Below, piece after piece: positions 33,112-41,592 of a stretch of 64,000 bases of DNA; positions within the stretch are counted from its first letter, which is position 1; each line of letters starts with the position of its first letter. The notes under the pieces are model-generated. The model made no database searches. It was not told where the DNA came from and saw nothing but the letters and a program-made list of their open reading frames with translations. This DNA comes from Sulfuritalea sp. (GTDB lineage: Bacteria; Pseudomonadota; Gammaproteobacteria; Burkholderiales; Rhodocyclaceae). The stretch covers positions 1-64,000 of the forward strand of contig JALNZB010000014.1 of the NCBI GenBank assembly GCA_023229545.1, given 5' to 3'. Both the position numbers and the translations under genes were made by a program.

Positions 33112-35291
33112 AGGCAAGGTTTCGTTTTGCTTTGGCGGTCGGAGTGCTTGGGCTGCTGATGACCGGCCCCTTCCTGCTTGCGGCCTTGCTGCTGTATGCC
33201 GAGGCCAGGGATGTCGAACGGGCCGTTTTTGCGGGGTTCCTCGTGCCGCGCCTGCCGCTGGTCGTCGTGGTCGCCGTCATGGGTCTGATTGCCGGCATGG
33301 TCGCGCTGCGCGGACTGTTTCGACCGTATGTGCAGGGTTTGCCGCGCATGGCCGAAACATTGCGCCTGATGCTCGGCGCCAATCGCAACTTTCGCGTTGC
33401 GCTCGAAGGTCCGCCCGAGGTGCGCGATCTGGCGCGCGCCACCAACGATCTGGCGCAGCAGCGCGACGAACTGCTGCTCGATGTCGAGACCCGCATCAGG
33501 CAGGCCAAGGCGACGGTGGAAGAGGAGAAAAACCGGCTTGCCGCCCTGATGTCGGAGCTGGCGCTGGGCGTGGTGGTATGCAATCTCGATGGCCGCATCC
33601 TGCTCTACAACAGCCGCGCCCGGTTGCAGTTCAAGGCCCTGGCGCAGGGGCCGACCTCGATGAGCGGCGGCGCGCTGATCGGTCTTGGCCGCTCGATTTT
33701 TTCCATCCTCGAGCGCGGGCAGATCACCCATGCGCTGGAGAACATCCAGCAGCGCTTGCGCCGAGGCAGCGCCGAGCCGACGGCGAACTTCATCACGTCG
33801 ACGCGCACCGGGCAACTCTTGCGCGCCCAGATGGCTCCGGTGATTGCACCGACGGCGGAGGCTGAAAGGGAGCCTCAGGTCACCGGCTACGTGCTGACCA
33901 TCGAGAACATCACGCGCAGTTTCGAGCGCGAGGCCGAGCGCGATCAGGCCTTGCAGTCGCTGACCGATGGCAGTCGCGCGGCGCTGGCCAACATTCGCGC
34001 TGCGGTGGAAACGCTGATCGATTCGCCGGAGATGGAGGCGGACTACCGCGAGCGCTTCATGCGCGTGATCGCCGACGAAACTTCGGCCATGAGCGGGCGC
34101 CTTGAAGCCACCATGAGCCGCTTTGCCGATGCGCTGAAGACGCGCTGGCCGCTGGAAGACGTGCTGGGCATCGACATCCTTGCCGCCGCCGCGAGACGCA
34201 TCGAAGACCGGCTGCAATTGCCGATCAAGAACGAGGATCAGGATGCGACGCTGTGGATGCGGGTGGATAGCTTCGCCCTGATCCAGGCCATCACCTTTCT
34301 CGCCTCGCGCCTGCGCGATGACTATGCCATCCGCGAATTGCGCCTGCGTCTTTGCGCCGAGGGCAACATGGTGTTCGTCGATTTGATCTGGTCGGGCACG
34401 CCGGTCTCGTCCGAGACTCTGTATGCATGGGAGCTGGAGCCGATGAATGTCGGCGCCGAGACCAGTCCGCTGACGCTGCGCGACGTGATCGAGCGTCATG
34501 GCGGAGAAATCTGGTACCAGCGCGACAAGGCTGCGCACAACGCCTTCTTCCGCATTGTGTTGCCGGCGGCGGTCATGCCCGACGCGCAGGCGATGGATCC
34601 GGCGCAGCATCTGCACAGCGACAGCCGTCCCGAATATTACGACTTCGACCTGTTCGCCGCGCGCGACGCTGAAGGCTCCGGCATCGATCCCGATCGCCGG
34701 CTGACCGATCTCGTCTATTCGGTATTCGACACCGAAACCACCGGGCTGGAGCCTTCCAATGGCGACGAGATCATTCAGATGGGCGCCGTGCGCATCGTGA
34801 ATAATCGCCTGCTGCGGCAGGAAATATTCGATCAACTGGTCGACCCGGTGATTCCGCTGAAGCCGGAAGGCATGCTGATTCACGGCATCACCGAGGCCAT
34901 GCTGAATGGCCAGCCGCGACTGGACGTGGTGCTTTCCGCGTTCCATGAGTTTTGCGCCGAAACCGTGCTGGTGGCGCATAACGCGGCGTTCGACATGCGT
35001 TTTTTGCAATTGAAGGAAGACAGTCTTGGCGTGCGTTTCACGCAGCCCGTGCTCGATACCCTGCTGCTGTCGGCGGTGATTCATCCCAACCAGGAATCGC
35101 ACAGCCTGGAGAGCATCGCGGAACGTTTCGGCATCAATGTCATCGGCCGTCACACCGCGCTGGGCGACGCCTATGTCACCGGTGAAGTGTTCCTCAAGAT
35201 GATTCCGCTGCTGGCGGACATGGGAATCCTCACCCTGCGCCAGGCGCTCGATGCCGCGCAGGAAACCTGGTTTGCCCGCGTCAAGTATTGA
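33108..35291 (+). CDS. Membrane sensor protein fused to a DnaQ-type 3'-5' exonuclease
   Basis: 727 residues. Two membrane helices (about 8-28 and 46-66), a HAMP/coiled-coil-like segment (residues 90-145), a PAS-like domain (about 150-270, LGVVVCNLDGRILLYNSRA), a helical and degenerate HATPase-like part without the usual N/G boxes (to about 490), then from residue 535 a DEDDh exonuclease: Asp541/Glu543 in FDTETTGLEP, VAHNAAFDMRF, and HTALGDA with the catalytic His and Asp. Nuclease domains like this usually proofread DNA polymerase III or trim RNA; tethered to a membrane sensor it is unusual. Overlaps the response regulator by four bases and is followed by DUF294 genes. Confidence 0.85.
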   Translation: MKARFRFALAVGVLGLLMTGPFLLAALLLYAEARDVERAVFAGFLVPRLPLVVVVAVMGLIAGMVALRGLFRPYVQGLPRMAETLRLMLGANRNFRVALEGPPEVRDLARATNDLAQQRDELLLDVETRIRQAKATVEEEKNRLAALMSELALGVVVCNLDGRILLYNSRARLQFKALAQGPTSMSGGALIGLGRSIFSILERGQITHALENIQQRLRRGSAEPTANFITSTRTGQLLRAQMAPVIAPTAEAEREPQVTGYVLTIENITRSFEREAERDQALQSLTDGSRAALANIRAAVETLIDSPEMEADYRERFMRVIADETSAMSGRLEATMSRFADALKTRWPLEDVLGIDILAAAARRIEDRLQLPIKNEDQDATLWMRVDSFALIQAITFLASRLRDDYAIRELRLRLCAEGNMVFVDLIWSGTPVSSETLYAWELEPMNVGAETSPLTLRDVIERHGGEIWYQRDKAAHNAFFRIVLPAAVMPDAQAMDPAQHLHSDSRPEYYDFDLFAARDAEGSGIDPDRRLTDLVYSVFDTETTGLEPSNGDEIIQMGAVRIVNNRLLRQEIFDQLVDPVIPLKPEGMLIHGITEAMLNGQPRLDVVLSAFHEFCAETVLVAHNAAFDMRFLQLKEDSLGVRFTQPVLDTLLLSAVIHPNQESHSLESIAERFGINVIGRHTALGDAYVTGEVFLKMIPLLADMGILTLRQALDAAQETWFARVKY

Positions 35292-35292
35292 C

Positions 35293-36363
35293 ATGAACGA
35301 CCGCGATATTTTGCCGCATGCCAGTGCCATTGGCGGATGCGCCGCCGGCATCGCTGCCGCACCCGATATCGCCGCTTTGGTGGCGTGTGCCGCAGAGGCG
35401 CGCAAGGTGGCCGCAGCCCTAAGCAATGAGGAAGCGGGGTCGGCGCTGGTGACACGGGTCTTGTCCCGCCTCAACGACGCCATTGCCGCGCGGGTGCTGG
35501 CGCTGCTTCAGTCGCGCTTTCGCCTGCCGCCGACGCGCTGGTGTTGGCTGGGCCTCGGTTCGGAAGGGCGGCTGGAGCAGACGCTGACCACCGACCAGGA
35601 CAACGGGCTGGTGTTCTCCGCCAGCGATGACGGCGAGGCGCGTCAGTTGCGCGAACTGTTTCTTCCCTTTGCCCATGCGGCAAATCAGGCGCTGGCGGAA
35701 TGCGGTGTTCCGCTATGCGACGGCGGGGTGATGGCGGGCAATTCGCGCTGGTGCCTTTCGCTGTCCGAGTGGATGGACAGTTTTACCACCTGGGTGCGCA
35801 CGCCGGAGCCGGAGGCCTTGCTCAACGCCGCGATTTTCTTCGATTTCCGCCCGCTTGCCGGCGATGCCGGACTGGCGGGGGAACTGCGTCGGGGTTTGTC
35901 GTCGCTGACGCGCGGCAACGAAATTTTCCTGCGCATGATGACTGTCAATGCGCTGGCGGCAGCGCCTCCGCTGGGGCGCTTGCGCGATTTTGTCACCGAG
36001 GCCGAAGCCGGTGGCGTGATCGATCTGAAGAAATTCGGCTCGCGCATTTTTGTCGATGCGGCACGCATTCTGGCGCTGGGCGCCGGCATCGCCGCAACAG
36101 GCACCGCGCCACGTCTGCGCCGGGCTGCGGCGGAGGGCGTCATGACGACCGCCGACGCCGAAGCCGCTGTGCACGCCTTCCATGCCTTGCAGGGTGTTCG
36201 CCTTGGGGTGCAGGTCGGCGGTGGTTTCGACGCCGGCGCGCAGGGAAATTACGTCGATCCTGATTGCCTTAACGAGTTCGACCGTCGCGTTTTGCTCGAG
36301 GCGCTGCGTCAGGCGCGCACTCTTCAGCAGAGACTGAAGACCCGATACCATATTGAAACCTGA
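35293..36363 (+). CDS. DUF294 nucleotidyltransferase-like protein, short paralogue
   Basis: 356 residues from ATG 35293, one base after the exonuclease stop. Nucleotidyltransferase-fold motif WLGLGSEGRLEQTLTTDQDNGLVF (GS...D-x-D type active site), followed by the DUF294 C-terminal substrate-binding helical part (AAIFFDFRPLAGD...). It lacks the cNMP and CBS domains of its neighbour at 36382, with which it shares strong paralogy along the whole length. GlnD-like proteins share this fold, so a UMP/AMP transfer role is possible; no substrate is known. Confidence 0.88.
   Translation: MNDRDILPHASAIGGCAAGIAAAPDIAALVACAAEARKVAAALSNEEAGSALVTRVLSRLNDAIAARVLALLQSRFRLPPTRWCWLGLGSEGRLEQTLTTDQDNGLVFSASDDGEARQLRELFLPFAHAANQALAECGVPLCDGGVMAGNSRWCLSLSEWMDSFTTWVRTPEPEALLNAAIFFDFRPLAGDAGLAGELRRGLSSLTRGNEIFLRMMTVNALAAAPPLGRLRDFVTEAEAGGVIDLKKFGSRIFVDAARILALGAGIAATGTAPRLRRAAAEGVMTTADAEAAVHAFHALQGVRLGVQVGGGFDAGAQGNYVDPDCLNEFDRRVLLEALRQARTLQQRLKTRYHIET
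35439..35459 (+). repeat. Possible 21-bp motif, weak copy
   Basis: Three mismatches (one in the core, two at the right end). It codes for GSALVTR in an Ala-rich helix; may be chance. Confidence 0.25.
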
Positions 36364-36381
36364 GTGCAAGGGAAACTGATC

Positions 36382-38271
36382 ATGGCTTCTGAATCCCGCG
36401 AGGAACTGCTGGCATTTCTGCGGTGCTACCCACCTTTCAGGGACATGGGCGCGCTCGCTCTCGACGAGCTGGCGGCCAGCCTGACTCCTGTTGCCGTGGC
36501 GGGCGGGGGGTTCATTCTGACGCCGAGTGAATTGCCGCCGGATCTGTTCATCATTCAATCCGGCAAGGTGCAGGCCCGGCTGGCGGTCGACATCACCCTC
36601 ACCGAGAAACCGCTGTACGAGCTGGAGTCGGGGCAAAGCTTTCCGCTGGCGGCGGTGGCGGCGAGACGTCCGCCGATCAACGTCTATACCGCAGTCGATG
36701 ACGTGCGCGCATGGCGTCTCGCCAGCGCCGACTTCTTCAAACTGCTGCTTTCCAGCGGCGAGTTCAGTCGCTTCGTGCTCGACCAGGTGGCCCGATTGCT
36801 CGACGAATCGAGGCGCCTGATTGAACTTCAGTTTGGCCAGAGCAACGCGGAACAGCAGTCGCTGAATGCGCAGCTTTCTTCCTTGCCGAGGCAGAAGGTG
36901 GCTCGCGTCATGCCGCAGGCGTCGGTTCGCGAAGCCATGGACGTCATGGTGAGCGCCAGGGTTGGCTCGGTGGTGGTGGCCGACGCCGCAGACAAACCGG
37001 TTGGCATCTTCACCCAGTCCGACGCGATGCGTCGCGTTATGTTTCCGAATTACGTGACGACCGCGCCTGTCGAAGAGGTGATGACGACCGCGCCGGCGAC
37101 CATTTCGGCCCATGCCACGATGTATGACGCCATGCTGGCGATGGCGACGCACGGCATTCGTCATCTGGTGATTATCGATAACGAAGGGCGCGTGAGCGGG
37201 GTGGTTTCCGAGCGTGACCTGTTCGCCATGCAGCGCGTGGGCCTGCGCAACATCCGCAAGGTGATCGAGGCGGCGGTCGACATCGATGCCCTGAGCCGGG
37301 CGGCCGGCGACGTGCGCCGCTTGTGCCTCAACATGCTGGCCCAGGGCGTCAGCGCGGAAAAACTGACGCAGTTCATTTCCGGTCTCAATGACCGGCTGAC
37401 GCGCCGCGTAATCGAGATCACGCTGGCGCGGCATGATCTGTTCGGCCTTGACTGGGCCTGGCTGGCGTTTGGTTCGGAAGGGCGCGACGAACAGACCTTC
37501 AGCACCGATCAGGACAATGGGATAATTTTCGTCTGCCCGGATTTTGCCGACCGGGATGAACTTCAGTTGCGCTTTCTCGACTTTGCCCGCGAGGTTAACG
37601 AAGGTCTGGCGCGCTGCGGCTTCCCGCTGTGCAAGGGCAACATCATGGCCAGCAACCCGCAGTGGTGCCTGACGCAGGACGAGTGGCAGGAGCGCTTTAC
37701 GCAATGGATACGGTTGCCGGAGCCGGAAGCGCTGCTCAACGCCACGATCTTCTTCGATTTCCGCCCCTTGTATGGCAACGAGGCGCTGTCCAGGGCCTTG
37801 CGCAAGTGGCTGCTGGACCTTACCGGCAACGCCCGGATATTTCTCCGTTTCATGGCGGAGAACGCGGTGAAAGTCGCGCCGCCGCTGGGCATGATCCGCG
37901 ACTTCGTTTATGACAGCAATCCGGAATTCCCTCACACGCTCGATCTCAAGGCCTTCGGCGCGCGGCTCTTTGTCGATGCGGCGCGCATCGTGGCGCTGGC
38001 CAACGGCATTCCTCACACCAGCACCACGGCCCGCTTGCGGGCGGCCGCCGAACAAATGAAGCTGGGCAGCGACGACATCAATGCAGTGATCGAGGGCTTC
38101 TTTTTCATCCAGAAGCTGCGTTTGCGCAATCAGCGCGCCGACACCCCGCCCGGCGCGGAAAATCGCATCGACCCGGACCAGCTCAACGAACTGGATCGCC
38201 AGGTGCTGAAGGAGGCGTTCAAGCTGGCAAAGCGGTTGCAGTCGAGGCTTCAGCTCGAATACCGGCTTTGA
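36382..38271 (+). CDS. cNMP-binding / CBS-pair / DUF294 nucleotidyltransferase-like protein
   Basis: About 629 residues from ATG 36382 with an AAGGGA box (a GTG at 36364 is also in frame). Order: cyclic nucleotide-binding-like barrel (20-130, DLFIIQSGKVQARL), paired CBS domains (175-300, VREAMDVMVSARVGSVVVAD and HGIRHLVIIDNEGRVSGVVSERDL), nucleotidyltransferase domain (GSEGRDEQTFSTDQDNGIIF), and the DUF294 C-terminal domain. This is a standard sensor-nucleotidyltransferase layout often next to SLC5 symporters and exonuclease genes in acetate-related loci. Ligands of the cNMP and CBS parts are unknown. Confidence 0.92.
   Translation: MASESREELLAFLRCYPPFRDMGALALDELAASLTPVAVAGGGFILTPSELPPDLFIIQSGKVQARLAVDITLTEKPLYELESGQSFPLAAVAARRPPINVYTAVDDVRAWRLASADFFKLLLSSGEFSRFVLDQVARLLDESRRLIELQFGQSNAEQQSLNAQLSSLPRQKVARVMPQASVREAMDVMVSARVGSVVVADAADKPVGIFTQSDAMRRVMFPNYVTTAPVEEVMTTAPATISAHATMYDAMLAMATHGIRHLVIIDNEGRVSGVVSERDLFAMQRVGLRNIRKVIEAAVDIDALSRAAGDVRRLCLNMLAQGVSAEKLTQFISGLNDRLTRRVIEITLARHDLFGLDWAWLAFGSEGRDEQTFSTDQDNGIIFVCPDFADRDELQLRFLDFAREVNEGLARCGFPLCKGNIMASNPQWCLTQDEWQERFTQWIRLPEPEALLNATIFFDFRPLYGNEALSRALRKWLLDLTGNARIFLRFMAENAVKVAPPLGMIRDFVYDSNPEFPHTLDLKAFGARLFVDAARIVALANGIPHTSTTARLRAAAEQMKLGSDDINAVIEGFFFIQKLRLRNQRADTPPGAENRIDPDQLNELDRQVLKEAFKLAKRLQSRLQLEYRL
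36712..36732 (-). repeat. Possible 21-bp motif, weak copy
   Basis: Two mismatches, both in the right half; NN = AG. Codes for RLASADF within the cNMP domain; may be chance. Confidence 0.3.
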
Positions 38272-38339
38272 GAAGCCGTGAAAAGTGAAACGTTAAACGC
38301 GAATCGTGGTCGGACTGTTTCCCGGTTAACATTTGACCA

Positions 38340-40403
38340 ATGATGAAATCCACCTCGGGAGTAACAGTAACCGCCGTCCCCCTGCGCACGCCGCTGTTTC
38401 GCGGCGAGCGGCGTTTGCGCATCGCCCTGGTCGGCCTGCCGGGCGGCGGCAAGACGACCCTGTTCGACGCCGTGTCGAGCACCGCGCCGCACAGCGGGGA
38501 ATTGACCGGCACGCATCAGGTCTACAGCGAGTGTACGGTTCAGATCGGTTTCGATGAAGCCAGCGTGGTCGATCTGCCGAGCATTCATTCGCTGCATCAT
38601 CTGCAAGGCGACGATCTTTCCGCGTTGAAGTATCTGCTGTGGGGCGACGAGCGACCGCCTGTTTCGGCGCACGAAGCGTCCCGCCCGCCGGCGCCCTTCG
38701 CGCCGCCCGACCTGATCATCCAGGTGGTCGATGCCACCAGTTTGCAAAGCCATATCGAGCTGACGCTGGAATTGAGCAAGCTCGGGCGACCCATTGTCAT
38801 GGCTCTGAATCACATGGACGAGGCGGCGAAGAAAGGCCTCTACATCAACATCAAGGCGCTGGAAATGCTGCTGGGGATACCGGTGGTGCCGACGGTGGCC
38901 CTGATGGGACAGGGGCTGGCGCAACTTTTCAGCACCGCCGTGAATGCCGCGCGCGAGGAGACCTGTCCCCTGCCGCAGCCGCCCAGCCGGTACCTCGTCG
39001 AGACCATGCAGCCGCTTTCCGCAGCGTTGAACCGTCCCGAAATCCATGCCGCGTTTTGCCTGCCGCATCCCTTGCTGCTAACGCACTTCGCCGCTCATGA
39101 CGGCTTCATCGAGGACGAACTGCGCGAGCATTTCCCGGGGCTGTTGCCGCAACTGGAAGGTTTGCGCGACGCCGCCGGTCTGCGACTGCCGCGCCCGCTG
39201 GAAGAGGAACTGCATGCCGATCGGCATCATCGCGCGGCGACCCTGGTCGAGGCGGCGATGCGCATGGGATCGCCGACGGAGACTCGCGGCTGGCGCTACT
39301 GGCTCGACGAGTTGTTTCTGCATCCGCAATGGGGGCTGATCGGCAGCCTCGCGGTGTTTGCCGCAGTGCTGTTCGTGGTGTTCGAGATCAGCGGCTGGAT
39401 CGATTCGATGACCACGGTGCGCCTCGCTGCGGCCTTTGCCGACTGGCAACCCGTGGCAACCTCCGGCGTGGTCGGACGCGCGGTGCTCGACGGTCTGATC
39501 GGACTGGTCGGCATTGTGGTGCCCTACATGATTCCGCTGGTCATGCTGCTGGTGTCGCTGGAAGAGGCCGGACTCATGCACCGCATCGCTTTCGTCGTCG
39601 ACCGCGGTTTCCACAAGATCGGACTGCATGGTGGCGTGGCCGTACCCTTCCTGCTCGGGCTGGGTTGCAACGTGCCGGCCATCTCCGGTGCGGCGAAGGC
39701 CACCAGCGGTCGCGAGCGCGTGATCGCCTCGGTGCTGATCACCTTCGTCCCCTGCTCGGCGCGTTCGGCCATCATCCTTGCCATTGCCGGCAAGTATCTC
39801 GGCGCCGCCGGTGTGTTCGGCATGTTCGCGCTGACGCTTGTCGTCATTGCCGTCATCGGTCGCCTGCTGTCGCGCGGCGGTCGCGAATCCGGTCCCGGCC
39901 AGGTGCAGGAGATTCCCGCTTATGCACTGCCGACCTGGCGAATACTGCTGACCGAGACCTGGGCCCGCACCAGCGACATTCTCACCATCGTCACGCCCTT
40001 GCTGGTGGGCGGCAGCGTGGTGCTGGCGCTGCTCAATCACGTCGGCGCCGACAGTTTCATCAATACCTTGCTGCTGCCGGTGACGGTTTGGGGGCTGGGC
40101 CTGCCGCTGGCGCTGGGCGTGCCGCTGCTGTTCGGCGTGCTGCGCAAGGAGCTCTCGCTGCTGATGATCTACCAGGCGCTAGGGACGCAGGAAATCGGCG
40201 GCGTGCTCGATACGGTGCAGATCGTGACGCTGCTGTTGTTCCTCACCTTTTACATTCCCTGCGTCTCAACCTTCGCCGTCATGCTGAAGACCATCGGGCG
40301 GCGGGACGCGTTGTTTTCGGTGGCGGTATCGGTGGGCGTGGCCCTGCTGGTCGCGGGCATCGTGCGAGTGGTCATGAGCGGGGTGCACATGTTTGTGGGC
40401 TGA
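38340..40403 (+). CDS. feoB: FeoB-like ferrous iron transporter
   Basis: 687 residues. N-terminal GTPase domain with P-loop GLPGGGKTTLFDAV, G3-like DLPS and the G4 box NHMD, then a helical bundle and about eight membrane helices with the two Gate motifs: GLGCNVPAISGA and FVPCSARSAIILAI, each with the Cys expected in FeoB. Imports Fe(II) across the inner membrane. It is shorter than E. coli FeoB (773), and no feoA or feoC is adjacent. The P-loop has GGG where most FeoB have NSG. Start chosen at ATG 38340; the poorly conserved first 25 residues leave some doubt. Confidence 0.85.
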   Translation: MMKSTSGVTVTAVPLRTPLFRGERRLRIALVGLPGGGKTTLFDAVSSTAPHSGELTGTHQVYSECTVQIGFDEASVVDLPSIHSLHHLQGDDLSALKYLLWGDERPPVSAHEASRPPAPFAPPDLIIQVVDATSLQSHIELTLELSKLGRPIVMALNHMDEAAKKGLYINIKALEMLLGIPVVPTVALMGQGLAQLFSTAVNAAREETCPLPQPPSRYLVETMQPLSAALNRPEIHAAFCLPHPLLLTHFAAHDGFIEDELREHFPGLLPQLEGLRDAAGLRLPRPLEEELHADRHHRAATLVEAAMRMGSPTETRGWRYWLDELFLHPQWGLIGSLAVFAAVLFVVFEISGWIDSMTTVRLAAAFADWQPVATSGVVGRAVLDGLIGLVGIVVPYMIPLVMLLVSLEEAGLMHRIAFVVDRGFHKIGLHGGVAVPFLLGLGCNVPAISGAAKATSGRERVIASVLITFVPCSARSAIILAIAGKYLGAAGVFGMFALTLVVIAVIGRLLSRGGRESGPGQVQEIPAYALPTWRILLTETWARTSDILTIVTPLLVGGSVVLALLNHVGADSFINTLLLPVTVWGLGLPLALGVPLLFGVLRKELSLLMIYQALGTQEIGGVLDTVQIVTLLLFLTFYIPCVSTFAVMLKTIGRRDALFSVAVSVGVALLVAGIVRVVMSGVHMFVG

Positions 40404-40424
40404 CATCCGCCACAACCATTCAGC

Positions 40425-41129
40425 ATGGTGCCGTTTAATTTGACATCCGAGTCGCTGCAAGCCGCCGTCGATGCCGTCATGGCCGGGCGCCATTCGGTGC
40501 GCGCCTACCTGCCGCAGGAAGTTCCGCCTTCGCTGATTGCCGAAGTGCTCGCCAGCGCCTGCCGTGCGCCCTCCGGCGTCAATCTTCAGCCTTGGCGCGT
40601 GCATGTGCTGAGCGGCGAATCGCGGCGCAAGCTGGTGGCCGCCGTGTGCGCCGCCTACGATGCGGACGACGACGGCGATCAGGCGGAGTATCAGTATTAT
40701 CCCGTGCGGTTTTTCGAGCCTTACCTCGGTCGGCGGCGCAAGGTCGGCTGGGATCTGTACGGCCTGCTCGGCATCGGCAAGACGGATAGCGAACGCATGA
40801 ACGCCCAGCAGCGGCGAAATTTCACCTTCTTCGATGCCCCGGTCGGCCTGATTTTCAGCATCGACCGGCGCCTGGCGCTGGGTAGCTGGCTCGACTACGG
40901 CATGTTCCTGCAGAACGTGATGCTTGCGGCGCGCGCCAGGGGCCTCGATACCTGCCCGCAGGCGTCGTGGAACCGCTATTGCCGCATCGTCGCCGAGGTG
41001 CTGGGTTTTGGCGAGCAGGAACAACTGGTCTGCGGCATGGCGTTGGGCTATGCCGATGCGGCGGCCATCGAAAACAGTCTGTGCACCGAGCGCGCCGGGC
41101 TGGATGAATTCGTGGTGTTTCACGAGTGA
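40425..41129 (+). CDS. Nitroreductase family protein
   Basis: 234 residues of the FMN-dependent nitroreductase fold. The N-terminal FMN-phosphate motif RHSVRAYLPQEVP and the following ACRAPSGVNLQPWRVHVL are clear; the C-terminal GMALGYAD is also family-typical, and LDYGMFLQNVMLAARARGLDTCPQ forms the dimer/FMN region. It reduces nitroaromatics or quinones with NAD(P)H; the physiological substrate is unknown. Overlaps or abuts the Hsp15 gene downstream. Confidence 0.92.
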   Translation: MVPFNLTSESLQAAVDAVMAGRHSVRAYLPQEVPPSLIAEVLASACRAPSGVNLQPWRVHVLSGESRRKLVAAVCAAYDADDDGDQAEYQYYPVRFFEPYLGRRRKVGWDLYGLLGIGKTDSERMNAQQRRNFTFFDAPVGLIFSIDRRLALGSWLDYGMFLQNVMLAARARGLDTCPQASWNRYCRIVAEVLGFGEQEQLVCGMALGYADAAAIENSLCTERAGLDEFVVFHE

Positions 41130-41131
41130 CG

Positions 41132-41524
41132 ATGGCGGACGATGGCGACTCGCAGCGGCAACGCGTCGACAAGTGGCTCTGGGCCGCGCGCTTCTTCAAG
41201 ACGCGCAGCCTGGCGGCTGCGGCGGTCGAAGGCGGTCGGGTCAAGTGGAACGGCCAGCACGTCAAACCGGCGCGCGAACTGAAAGCGGGCGACGAACTGG
41301 AGATTGTCGCCGGTGAAGTGCGCTGGACCGTCATCGTGCGCGGCGTGAACGGCCAGCGCCGTCCCGCGCCGGAAGCGCGCCTGCTCTACGAAGAGGTGGC
41401 GGAAAGCGTCGCCCGCCGCGAGCGGCAGCAGGAAATCCGCCGGCTGGCGCCGATGCCTGGTGCGGACCTGAAAGGCCGGCCGACGAAAAAGGCGGGCCGG
41501 CTGATTCGCGGCTTCAATGAATGA
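41132..41524 (+). CDS. hslR: Ribosome-associated heat shock protein 15 (S4 domain)
   Basis: About 130 residues with an N-terminal S4 RNA-binding domain: QRVDKWLWAARFFKTRSLAAAAVEGGRVKWNG, then VKPARELKAGDELEI. The tail is basic (RPTKKAGRLIRGFNE). Hsp15 binds free 50S subunits carrying nascent chains and helps recycle them. GTG at 41126 overlapping the upstream stop and ATG at 41132 are both possible starts. Confidence 0.93.
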   Translation: MADDGDSQRQRVDKWLWAARFFKTRSLAAAAVEGGRVKWNGQHVKPARELKAGDELEIVAGEVRWTVIVRGVNGQRRPAPEARLLYEEVAESVARRERQQEIRRLAPMPGADLKGRPTKKAGRLIRGFNE

Positions 41525-41592
41525 GCATCATCTGGTGAGCCAGTTGCGAGTGATACTCTTGCCATCAATACGGAATTGAAACGGAGCGGCGC

